DNA of 64,000 nucleotides, from contig SADC01000396.1 of the NCBI GenBank assembly GCA_004194705.1, forward strand, positions 1 to 64,000, read 5' to 3'. Below are positions 43,304 to 52,924 of this stretch, one piece after another. This DNA is from Ditylenchus dipsaci. Taxonomy: Eukaryota > Nematoda > Chromadorea > Rhabditida > Anguinidae. Position 1 is the first letter of the stretch. Each line of letters begins with the position of its first letter. The position numbers and the translations under genes are program-made. The notes beneath the pieces were generated by a model. That model saw nothing but the letters and a program-made list of their open reading frames with translations, was not told the DNA's origin and made no database searches.

Positions 43304-43455
43304 TTTCTCTTTCTCGCATTATCCTGATCTCTTCCTGCTCTTTGGCAGCCTTGTCAATGTTATTGTTGGCACTGCTGCCCGGCTGTCCTCCCTTCAACAT
43401 TTCCTCTTTTTGACCTTTCCGTTTGTCTTCCTCCTCCACCAGTTTCTTGCGCTGA
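43304..43455 (-). pseudogene. Duplicated BET exon ([12 protein letters not shown])
   Basis: [47 protein letters not shown] then donor GTAGGA; nearly identical to 53946-53798 but without that exon's one-base deletion. Confidence 0.65.
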
Positions 43456-43509
43456 ATCACACCAAAAATTAGTTTCGCATGCCCACAATTTTTTTTATTT
43501 TAGCCACGT

Positions 43510-44712
43510 TTACAATGAGTGTGGTACTAAGTGTGAGATTTGGCGTGTTTTTAACGCGGGAATAGCTGTGCTTTTTTTCTTCACTGAAACTTTTTTTTCT
43601 GTTGGTACCATTTCGTAGCTAAGATTCAGGGCTTCAAAATGAGCTACAGACACTTGTCCGGATGTGGTCCTGGGTGCGGACTTCAACATTTTTACCCCAA
43701 TTTTTTGGATCAAATTTAATTTTTGCCCCTAAAGTCTGAATTCTTGCCCCTTTTTCAAATTTCAAAAAAAACTGAAATCTTGCCCCTTTTTAATTAAAAA
43801 TAAAGTAAATTTCTCCAATTTGGCGCCTTCGATGAAAAATCGAAGGAATTTACCCGATTTTGATTAAAAAGGGGCAACATTTCAGAAAAAGGGCAAGGTT
43901 TTATTTATTTTTTGTTTGAAATTTGAAAAGGGGCTAAAATAATTAAAAAGGAGCAAGAATTCAGACTTTAGGGCAAGAATTCAGATACATCCATTTTTTA
44001 ATCAGATGTGGCTTTTAAATAGCTCATTTTGAAGCCATAAACCTTAGCTACAATTTGGTGCAGTCGAGTCTCGATATAGTGGCCCTCCGATATAGTGACA
44101 CCCTCGCTATAGTGGCACCCTAAGCCGAATTTGGCTGGCCGGTAAAGAAAATAAAGAAAGTTTACCCCCGCTATAGTGGCACTTCATTATAGTGGCACCC
44201 TCCATATAGTGGCACTAGTTTGCTTTCGGCTATGAGGAAATGACTAGAGTGGTACCCTTGATATGGGTCGTGAAGAAAGCGGGGTGATTAAGGACAATTG
44301 AGTATAGTTGAAGAGGGTGGCTTATTTGTTTGACCAGAAAATGCGATTTCGGCGCGGAAATGTCGTGGCGCGCAAATGTCGGATAACTTCTTATTGTCTT
44401 CTAACTATCTGTTATTAAACAAGACAATGGTGTTCAAAGAAAAGTAAACTCACAGATTTCTTCCAAGTTTTTTAATGTTATTTTCGATTGTTTTGTTAGA
44501 AATAAAATTATTGTTTTAAAAAGTCTTGGTATAGTGGCACCCTCGCCATAGTGGCACCCGCGATATAGTGGCCCCTGATGGTCAGTCCCCGGAGTGCCAC
44601 TATATCAAGACTCGACTGTACCAACAGGAAAAAGTTTCAGTGAAGAAAAAAATTACAGCTCTTCCGCGTTAAAAACACGCCGAATCTCGCACTCAGTCCC
44701 ACACTCATTGTG
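43510..44712. mobile_element. Foldback enclosing two nested MITEs
   Basis: Outer arms: CAATGAGTGTGGTACTAAG to GTTTTTTTCTTCACTGAAAC on the left, mirror at 44640-44712. Inside, 43607-44060 is a palindrome (CAAGAATTCAGACTTTA and mirror), next to the pogo-like MITE 44061-44618. It sits between duplicated BET exons. Confidence 0.65.
44061..44618. mobile_element. pogo-like MITE with TATAGTGGCACCC repeats
   Basis: CAGTCGAGTCTCGATATAGT to TATCAAGACTCGACTG. At least eight copies of TATAGTGGCACCC lie at both ends. Confidence 0.7.
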
Positions 44713-44731
44713 AACGTGCCTTTATTCTCAC

Positions 44732-44992
44732 CTTGAGCTCTTTTTCACGTCTTTTTCACATAAGCATCTTCAGCTTTTTTATTGGTTAACGAATTCCAGC
44801 CAGCCATGTTGGACAGACCACCACCTCCTTGATTGGAGCTATTATCGGAGGGCAGGAGGTGATCCAGCACAGACCCATCTATACCCGCACTGATGTATTG
44901 GGGTTTTTGGTTTGAAGCAAAGGGGATGCTTCACTGTGCATTATGCTCTTGGGTTTGTTAGCAGTAGCGGCGGCGGCAACTGACGCAAATGC
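44732..44992 (-). pseudogene. Duplicated BET exon ([16 protein letters not shown])
   Basis: Close copy of 54276-54002 starting [20 protein letters not shown], with [14 protein letters not shown] and [17 protein letters not shown] in shifted frames and a short deletion replacing ELFRKQA. Probably dead. Confidence 0.65.
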
Positions 44993-45414
44993 AGCTGAAA
45001 AACGAGAATTGGGGCTGCGACTAGCAAAACGACTTGATTGCAAACTATTTCGGTAAATCCTCGGCTTTTTAGACAAATTTGTAAAAACTGTCTATTCAGT
45101 TTCTTGCTATAAATTTGACGAATTTTGCAACTCATTTTATAGAAGAGATTCTGCGCTAGAAAATAGATGGTCGTTTATATTTTTGAAAATTGTTTGAAAA
45201 AGGGAAGGGGACTTGAAGCTGACCTTATGACCTAGGGCTTCAACCGTTCATCTTTCTTACACCAAGTTCAAGTTCTTACACGATAATAAGAAAGAAATAA
45301 AAAATAAAAAACTTAAATGCGAAAACAATAAATGCAGTAATAATAAATTAGCGTGAGCAAGCCCCTTGCAGGGCGAAAAAATTCAAAAAAAAAAGGTTAA
45401 TCATTTTTCTGTGG

Positions 45415-46135
45415 CAAATTTACTTTTTTTTGTAGCAAAAATGTTTTTTTGTGGCAAATTTACTTTTTTTGTAGCAAATCCCATTTTCGCCTGTAGCACA
45501 TATGCTTGAGCTAGTGTGCTTATTTATTCCAAATTATCAAAATTTATATTATGATTCTGTGAAAGACGTTGACTTCATAAAAGACAGGGGAATTAATTGC
45601 TGGTAAAGCCGCTGGGCTCTAGGTATAATCTAACATACACACACCTGGCACACTCTTGGCTGCTTCATTACTCAACATCCTCTGATGGATCAGTTATGAA
45701 ATTTTCAAATTCAAGCTTACCGAATTCACCGTGGATACAATGCTGATGATAATTCCATCAACCTTAGCCACATTTTGCTCCACCATTTTGAGAAGAGCAA
45801 CACTTCAGTCCGTAAATTTTGGATCTTAAACGGGCTTTTTCTTGTGAAGAAAAGAGTGTTGGCCGAAAAAGCCGGCTGAAAATGGGATCTTAACCTCAGG
45901 AATTTGCAATTTTCGACTGCTCGACCGAACCGAAATTCTCGGTTCGGGTTTCTCGAAAATCGGTTTTGGTCTAAAAGGACTGAAAACGATACGCGGATTA
46001 AGTGTATCGACAGATGTATATATATTTCCAAAGTTTTTAGACATAAATAAGCACACTAGCTCAAGTATATGTGCTACAGACGAAAATCGGATTTGCTACA
46101 AAAAAAAGTAAATTTGCTACAAAATATATTGGCCA
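45415..46135. mobile_element. Foldback with TTTGTAGCAAAT arrays
   Basis: Arms 45415-45535 and 46043-46135 carry ACTTTTTTTGTAGCAAATCC and GTGTGCTTATTTAT with their mirrors. The inside has a minus-strand open block (45802-45726, ALLKMVEQNVAKVDGIIISI then a GTAAGC donor) that looks exon-like but could not be assigned. Confidence 0.55.
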
Positions 46136-46139
46136 CAAA

Positions 46140-46266
46140 AAAATGATTTTCGTACGTTCGATTTGACGAACGTTCGAGTTTGAAATTTTCGAACGAACGT
46201 TCGATTCGAAGTCGAAGGTTCGAAAAAGTCTCAAACATTTCGAACAATGTTCGAAATCGAACGTTC
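46140..46266. repeat. Fragment of the TTCGAA hAT end
   Basis: GAACGTTCGAGTTTGAAATT and CGAACGAACGTTCGATTCGA words as in 11055-11320; no termini or duplication. Confidence 0.65.
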
Positions 46267-46359
46267 TACTTACAATAGTCTCAATTTTTTTTCCTAAAGT
46301 CAAAAATAATCAAACAGTCTCTACAATATCCTTTTGCAGACTAACTTAGTAATCCGACT

Positions 46360-46838
46360 ATGCATTCACCTTCTGAGACTGTCAAAGACATATTGGTCTT
46401 TTTGGACCACACTGACCAAAGACGTTTGCTCTTCACTTCACGTCTTTTCTTCTTACATGTGAAACCTCTTTTGAAGAAGAGATACTTAGTGGTAAGGATT
46501 GATTTTTTTCGAGTTGTGTTATTGGTCAGCTTGAAGACCGAAATAAAATATTTTTCGCTTAACCCTCACTTACTGTAATTGGCCATTTTTTAGAGAAGAG
46601 AAAAATTAATGGACTAAAACATAAAAAGACAGCTAGAGCATAGAATATTTAGAAACTAAAGATTTGTATTTAGATTGAGCGTCTAGAGAGAGCTATGATT
46701 TTAGGGTGTATTGACCACATCAGATTTATAGAAGATGAGGAAAAGTTGGCCGCCTACTTGGAAGCTCGAAAATCGTATTTGGAAGCTAGGAAAAAAACTG
46801 AGTTCCGCACGACCAATATTCTCAGTATTTATTGTTGA
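46360..46838 (+). CDS. Small F-box-like protein, two exons
   Basis: Exons 46360-46491 and 46674-46838 give an intact frame of 99 codons (98 residues). Residues 5-35 (ETVKDILVFLDHTDQRRLLF and TSRLFFLHV) have the Leu/Ile spacing of a short F-box, which links substrates to SKP1-cullin ubiquitin ligases. The second exon is charged (RFIEDEEKLAAYLEARKSYL) and probably helical. The F-box match is weak and short, so the function is tentative. Splice sites are GTAAGG and TATTTAG. Confidence 0.45.
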
Positions 46839-46889
46839 AAGTTTTCGGTATTGAATGAAAGAAGATCATGTTTCCAAAAGCCACACTTC

Positions 46890-46931
46890 AAAGAGTTCTG
46901 TCTATGCCTTTAGGCATAGACAGAACTCTTT
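46890..46931. repeat. 19-bp perfect hairpin with TTTA loop
   Basis: AAAGAGTTCTGTCTATGCC, loop TTTA, exact complement. It lies about 50 bp after the F-box-like gene, perhaps in its 3' UTR. Confidence 0.8.
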
Positions 46932-47618
46932 AAACCTTATGCTACACCCGGTAGGTTATTAAAAACACAACAAAGCAAGCATCTTATAAATTCATAATCT
47001 ATAAGAATTAATTACCGTATTTCTTATAAAAAGCGCCCCCCCCTCTAATGATCGCCGCCCTCTAATAAGTGACCTCCCTCCTGGAAGGCATCCAAAAAAC
47101 AAGCGTTAAGAAATATCACATCACATCCACAAGAAAACACAAAGCCAATAGCACAATTTTGAACGAGGAAGTTGGTGCCAATTAGGACAAATACGGCAAT
47201 ACCAAGGGTTGGGCGATAGTAATAGTCCAGCGAATGTTACCGGAAATATTCCCGAATAACACTGGAGAATATCACTGCCTGTCCGAAATCTGTAATAATC
47301 TATTTAATCTTGTACGAATTTTTTCAAACATCTTTTAATAAAAAAATAATAATTCAATTTGAAAAAAATTGAAATAAAAAATTTTAAGACAAACCCCTGC
47401 TTCTGACACCGAATTCGCGCTCAGCATGGTTAGTTTGCTTGAAAACAAACTCTTAAAACAAAAACTCTCTAAGAAATTTTGAATTCCTCTTGAGACAACG
47501 AAGATTTGAATTTAAAACTTTTTACATTTACGATTTTTTCGAAGAAGAATGTCACCGTCTTTTGGACTTACCGGGGACATTCCAAAAACATTACACCGGT
47601 GATTATCCCAACCCTAGT

Positions 47619-49522
47619 ACAGTTAACGCTCTCCATAAGATACCCTCCCCATAAGATACGCTCTCTACAAGATGCTCCTTGAAACTATTTTGGTTGGTTT
47701 TGCACTGAATAAGGCTAAATCAACATTCTCCTTAAAGGGCCATTGCCGTCTCCGACAACGGTTGTCCCCGCCAATTCAATTTTTTTTCCTAATCGTTAAA
47801 CTTATGTACGGATTCTTCAACTTCAAAACCATACCTAAAATTAAATTTAGGCCTTGTTTTATTAGAAACCAAGCTGAAAAAAAACATACGTTGAATGATA
47901 AGGCGAGAAAATTTGAATTGGCGGGGACAATTCAAAACAGGTGGCAAAGGCCCTTTAAGGTACGCTCTACATAAGATACCCCTAGACACAGTGCCGAGTC
48001 TTTAAATACCGCTCTCCATAAGATACTTTCAAAATCTACTCATCAAAAAGACGAATTTTTAAAAAATATGCCGTATTCTCTCTAATAATCACACACTAAG
48101 ATTTCGAAGTTAGGGCCATTTTTCGTTTACAATTTGAAGATTTTTCGGAGATTGAAAAATAATCCCACAGTGGGATTATTAAAGAGAATACGGTGACTAA
48201 AATTAAACTTTTTGCCTTAGGGAACCAATGTAAGGTGTCGGTTTATTGAGGGTTTACCGTAGTCGAGGCTTGACTGTGGCACACTTTTGTCCATTTTTAT
48301 TTGTCGAAAATGAGTATCCCACGCATAAAGACACTTTCAAGATGCGTTGAATGGTTTAATCTTCAAGAAAACATTATTTATGTGCATTTCGTAATTTTTC
48401 GGAAGAGCACAACATCCCCTAAAAGACCATTTTACACCATTATACAAATTAAATTGATAAGCCGAAAAATGGAAAAAGACAGAGAGCTGAAATAAAGCTT
48501 TGAGCTGTAAAAAATCTCAATTCAATGGCTTGATAACAAAATTTGACCCTACTTGGATATACCCCCCCCCAAATCAACTTTTTTAAAATGTTCCCAAACA
48601 CCCTATATCGACCTGAAATCGCCTCAGAAGCTCAAAAAGACATTATTTTTAAGTTCTGGTGAAAAGAAAATTGAGTTTTGGGCACTTTGAATTTCGACTT
48701 TTTACCTGTTTTATCATGTTCTGGTCACTGGAGCTGGGCAAAAATAGTCTCTAAATGCATTTTTTTCAAGAGTCTTGCTCGGAATTATGTCTAAGGTAAG
48801 TGAGTGCGCGCATCTCTAACCAACCAAGCCCCCTGCGCCCCCTTCGGGGCGCAGGGGGCTTGGTTGCTTGGGGTTGAGATGCGCACACCCACATACCTTA
48901 GACGCAAATCACTCGAAAGTGACTCTGGAAGCATAAAAATGTGTGCATACCAGAGTTTATTTATGCGGTAGGCCCCCGTATTCAAAACTATGTTCACCAT
49001 CTTCCTTTTTGTTAGAAGTCGGCACCTTTTTAGTCCATTTCCACCCAAATACAGACCTAAATCCCTTGAAAAATGGTCAAAATGGGTGATTTTGGGTGGT
49101 CCAGAAACTCGATTTTCTATTCACCAGAACTCAAAAATAATGTCTTTTTTGAGCTTCTGAGGCGATTTTAGGTCGATATAGGTGTTTGGGAACATTTTTA
49201 AAAAAGTTGATTTGGGGGGGGGGGGTATATCCAAGTAGCGCCCAAAATTTTTTGGTGAAAACTATTCAAATATGGATGCATTTATCCTAAAAAAATAGGT
49301 TCTTGAATTGACAAAATAGGTGTTGGATTTCATTATTTTTGACTAAGATCCGGAAAAAAGTTGGAACAAATAAACTAGGCGCTGGATTTTATCATTATAT
49401 ACGAAAATGCTCCTTGTAAGTTATATAAGTTACGATTTTCAGAAAATTTGGCTATATACGCTCTCCATAAGATACCTCTGAGGCGGTCCCCTAGGGGTAT
49501 CTTATGGAGAGCGTCGACTGTA
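47619..49522. mobile_element. pogo-like element, 1.9 kb, with nested insertions
   Basis: Left end ACAGTTAACGCTCTCCATAA, right end TTATGGAGAGCGTCGACTGT; the word CTCTCCATAAGATAC recurs at 47631, 47957, 48009 and 49460. Nested inside: a foldback at 47736-47961 (GTCTCCGACAACGGTTGTCC, same family as 4265-5275), an ACCGTATTT MITE at about 48070-48195, and a C/G-tract element at 48546-49242. Confidence 0.65.
48546..49242. mobile_element. C/G-tract foldback element
   Basis: Ends ACCCTACTTGGATATACCC and GGGTATATCCAAGTAGCGCC, flanked by CAAAATTTG and CAAAATTTT (8 of 9). Its middle is closely related to 28780-29160, including the GC hairpin (48824-48863) and ACCAGAGTTTATTTATGCGG. Confidence 0.75.
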
Positions 49523-49524
49523 AT

Positions 49525-50420
49525 ACCGAAAAAATTTTCCGCATAAAAATGATTGAAAATTGCACATAAATAGTTTTAAAGACCTTTAGAAAAAAATGTA
49601 AAAAAACTTTAGAGAAGACCAATAAAATCTTTTTTGGGAAGCGTGCAGAGACACACTGAGCCATCGAGCTTATCGTTTCTCACTATTTTTGCTTGGCAAT
49701 CTTCTCAGTCGTTGCCCTTGCATTTTAGCATGATCTTTCTCTGAACCACTTGTCGATGCATTCGCTAACCGTAGCGTAGAGGTGCTAAAGAAATGATAAC
49801 AATGACCAAACTTTTTATCAAGCAAAACCTAACAAGTGCTCAGCCTCTCTTTTAATTTCATATTCAGAAAGATTCCAGGAGACAAGCAAAACTAAATTTT
49901 AAAAAACAGGTGAAATGAAAAACTGCAGATATTTTTGAAAATTAAATTTTTTTATTGTCTTTTTAAAGGAGGGGTGAAAGCTGTTAAGGAGATAGTCTCG
50001 ACACGAAAGCATTCCTCCATGTTTTGTGTTTTAAAAGTGTGGTTTTAGAGCCAAATTTTATCAACAACTTGGTATTACGATGTCGGACAAACTTTTGCAG
50101 AATTAAAAGTTGTATTAACATCATTAATATCAGAATTTTGGATTCTCACAAAATGCCCTACAAACGAAAAAGGAAACGGAGAAAAACCATCGAGAAAAGG
50201 TTGATTATTATTTTGTTTTTTTACAAGTAACAAACCTTTCTAATAAATTTTAATTTTTAGATAATTTTTCAGAAAAATGTTCTTAGTCTGTTACAAATGT
50301 CCTAATACAACTTTTAATTCTGAAAAAATTTGCTTGTATCGCAATACCGGGTTCTCATGGCTCGTACGAAAATCCGGAGTTGGAGTCAAAGTATTTGGCC
50401 GTTGTAGAGAATCAAGGGTT
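49525..50420. other. Gene-free stretch
   Basis: No convincing gene. An open block at 50024-50230 ends in a very basic tail (KRKRKRRKTIEKR) with no other support. Confidence 0.3.
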
Positions 50421-50424
50421 TTTT

Positions 50425-50630
50425 TTCGCCTTGGTCCCACTTGCTTTTCAAGCCTTTTTCTAGGCCTAGGTTCAGGAAAAAATAGGCCAGCGTATGTTAG
50501 GATGGACTCAAACGTATTTTAGACTCATATTTGAGTCCGTCCTAACATACGCTGGCCTACCCTTGCCTAAGCCTAATGCCTAAAAGATCACAATAAAAAC
50601 AACAACGGAAACCAAGGCAAAAAACCCCTG
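50425..50630. mobile_element. Palindromic MITE (CGTATGTTAGGAYGGACTC arms)
   Basis: GCCTTGGTCCCACTTG to AAACCAAGGC, with AATAGGCCAGCGTATGTTAG and its mirror. Same family as 31015-31195. Confidence 0.65.
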
Positions 50631-50759
50631 TTTCTCTACTAGGGCCGTATTTGGCATCGTAAAGACACTTTACTTCAGCTCCGACTCTGACGCCACCTCC
50701 GACTCCAACGTGTTCACGAAGTCGAGGTTAGAGTATTATTGATTAGTGGACACCCATCA

Positions 50760-51027
50760 CCGTATTATCTCTAATATACCGCCACCCCTTTATTCAAAAT
50801 GAAGTTTGTGGCACTGAGTTTTTGAATTATTTTTCGAAAGTTTCTCTCAAGCAAGTCACCATCCTCATCCTAGCCAGTGAGATGCTTTATAAAATGAGGG
50901 GTAACTTGCCCAGGAGAGGTTTTGAGAAAGTGGGTCAAAAACGCAATGCCAAACAACGATTTTGAATTTGGGCAGGTGGGGGGGGGGGGGGGTGTGGTGC
51001 CGGCCTATTAAAGAGAATACGATATAC
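50760..51027. mobile_element. ACCGTATT-family MITE
   Basis: ACCGTATTATCTCTAATATACC to TTAAAGAGAATACG, with inner words GAGGGGTAACTTGCC and GTGGGTCAAAAACGC shared with 24330-24390 and 61490-61590. Confidence 0.6.
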
Positions 51028-51203
51028 CTAAAATTGGCCTTTCTTTAGCTGGCCATGAGCTGTAGGTGACGGCAAACTCGCAACTATGGATCTGATCAAT
51101 CAAGAAACTTGATAAATAAAACGGTTTCTGGCAAAAACTGCTCTCACCAACCACAAATCCTTGTTTCTGAACGAGCCATCACCAAAAAGCACACTTAGAA
51201 AAC

Positions 51204-52386
51204 GAACGACTATCAGTTCGTGGTACTTTTGATTCGTGGAAATCAGTGTTTCCAAAAACAGAACACAGAATTAACCACAGAATTTTTAAAGTGCTCGTAA
51301 TTGTGTTTTTGTATGGTATTTTTGCTAATTTTTTGTGCGTTTTGTTCAGCGGTAAAAGTTGCGGTAGGGACCATACGCGTTTCGCAAATTTCCACTAAAA
51401 CAGTAAGAAATTTGACTTTTGTTCCGAAAAAGTCAAAAACAGAATTCTTTTTCTGTTTTTGACTTTTTCGGAACAAAAGTCAAATTTTCTTACTCTTTAG
51501 TGGAAAATTTGCGAAACGCGTATGGTCCCCTACCGCAACTTTTAACGCTGAACAAACGCACAAAAAATTAGAAAAAATACCATACAAAAACACAATTACG
51601 AGCACTTTTAAAAATTCTGTGGTTAATTCTGTGTTCTGTTTTTGGAAACACTGGTGGCAATCGATTCGTGGTACTATCGATTCGTGGTACTTTTCATTTG
51701 TGACTGGTTAAAATACTTTTCGACCCTGAAAAGGCTCCTTTCTGCTGGAAATGTCTCTTTGGCACTAGGTCTATTCGTCCACTGGCAATTTATTCATGGT
51801 CAATTCGTTTACATCTCTTATGATCCCTTAAAAACAAAAAAAAATCTTTGTAAAGACCAAAATTCAGAATCTCAATACCCTGGGTATCTACCCACCCAAA
51901 GGTGGTCGACCAGAAATGTGTGGAGGTTCGCATGGTGCTTTGTATCAGATCTGTTTGCATCATAATTACTTCTTTTGCATCAGATATACACTTTCCAAGC
52001 TCAAAAACACCCCAAAACATTCCAAACTTTTCAAAATAGTCCTGAAAACCACAAACCTCTCTGATCAACGGTTGATTGATTGATCAGCCTCAGCCGGTAT
52101 TTATGGCCCCTTTGACCCTTACTTTAATTTTACTCACCTCGTAGTGAAGATTTGACTTGCAGCATCCTTGATTAGAACAATGTCGAGAGATTCCGAACGG
52201 TGCTCGCGATGGCCAACGATTCCAAAAAAATCAAGGGGAATAAAACCACCATCCGATACAAAAGGATGTGAATCTGATGCACTTCAATAACCTTGAAAAG
52301 GAGCCTTTTCAGGGTCGAAAAGTATTTTAACCAGTCACAAATGAAAAGTACCACGAATCGATAGTGCCACGAACTGATACTTTACC
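51204..52386. mobile_element. MULE-like element with ATCAGTTCGTGGTACTTT arrays
   Basis: Left end GAACGACTATCAGTTCGTGG, right end CCACGAACTGATACTTTACC, flanked by TAGAAAAC on both sides (51196-51203, 52387-52394; 8-9 bp). Inner TIR parts GACTGGTTAAAATACTTTTC and mirror. A hAT MITE (51244-51653) is inserted in the left array. The inside (51760-52300) has no recognised gene. Confidence 0.75.
51244..51653. mobile_element. hAT-like MITE, near-perfect 200-bp hairpin
   Basis: Ends CAGTGTTTCCAAAAACAG and CTGTTTTTGGAAACACTG, flanks GTGGAAAT and GTGGCAAT (7 of 8). The arms meet at about 51452. Confidence 0.75.
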
Positions 52387-52924
52387 TAGAAAACACAAAT
52401 TGGGTATATTTAGTCACTTTTGGAGAGAGATCAATGCTTTCCTAACTTTCTTGTATGATCTGTTTTTTTGTTTCTTGTTACAAGTATGCTTTGAAGCACA
52501 CAAACTTCAAAATCTATAGAAAAAATACACAAAAAACACATTCAACAAATGATCTTTTCGAAAGATCAAACACGAATTTTAAAAAATCCAGTTTTTATGT
52601 TTTCAGAACAATTTTTTATTATCAATTTTTATTATTCCTGAAAATAAAAATTTAAACATTTGCATATATATTTGTTTATAAATTGTGCTATAATCAAATA
52701 TCAAAGATACAATTCAGCTTATTGTAAGCTGCTTTTGCAATCTCAAAAAGTCAATAATTTAGAGTTTATACACAGAAACACACACAAACACACAATATAG
52801 CAGTAGTAATAGTAGTAGTTGTGTTGATGCTAATAATAGAAGGTAAGACGATCTTTTGCGCCGACATTGAGCTGGTTTACAGGGTGGCTGGAGGACACAG
52901 TGCTGGTTCAGAATAGCGGTAGCC

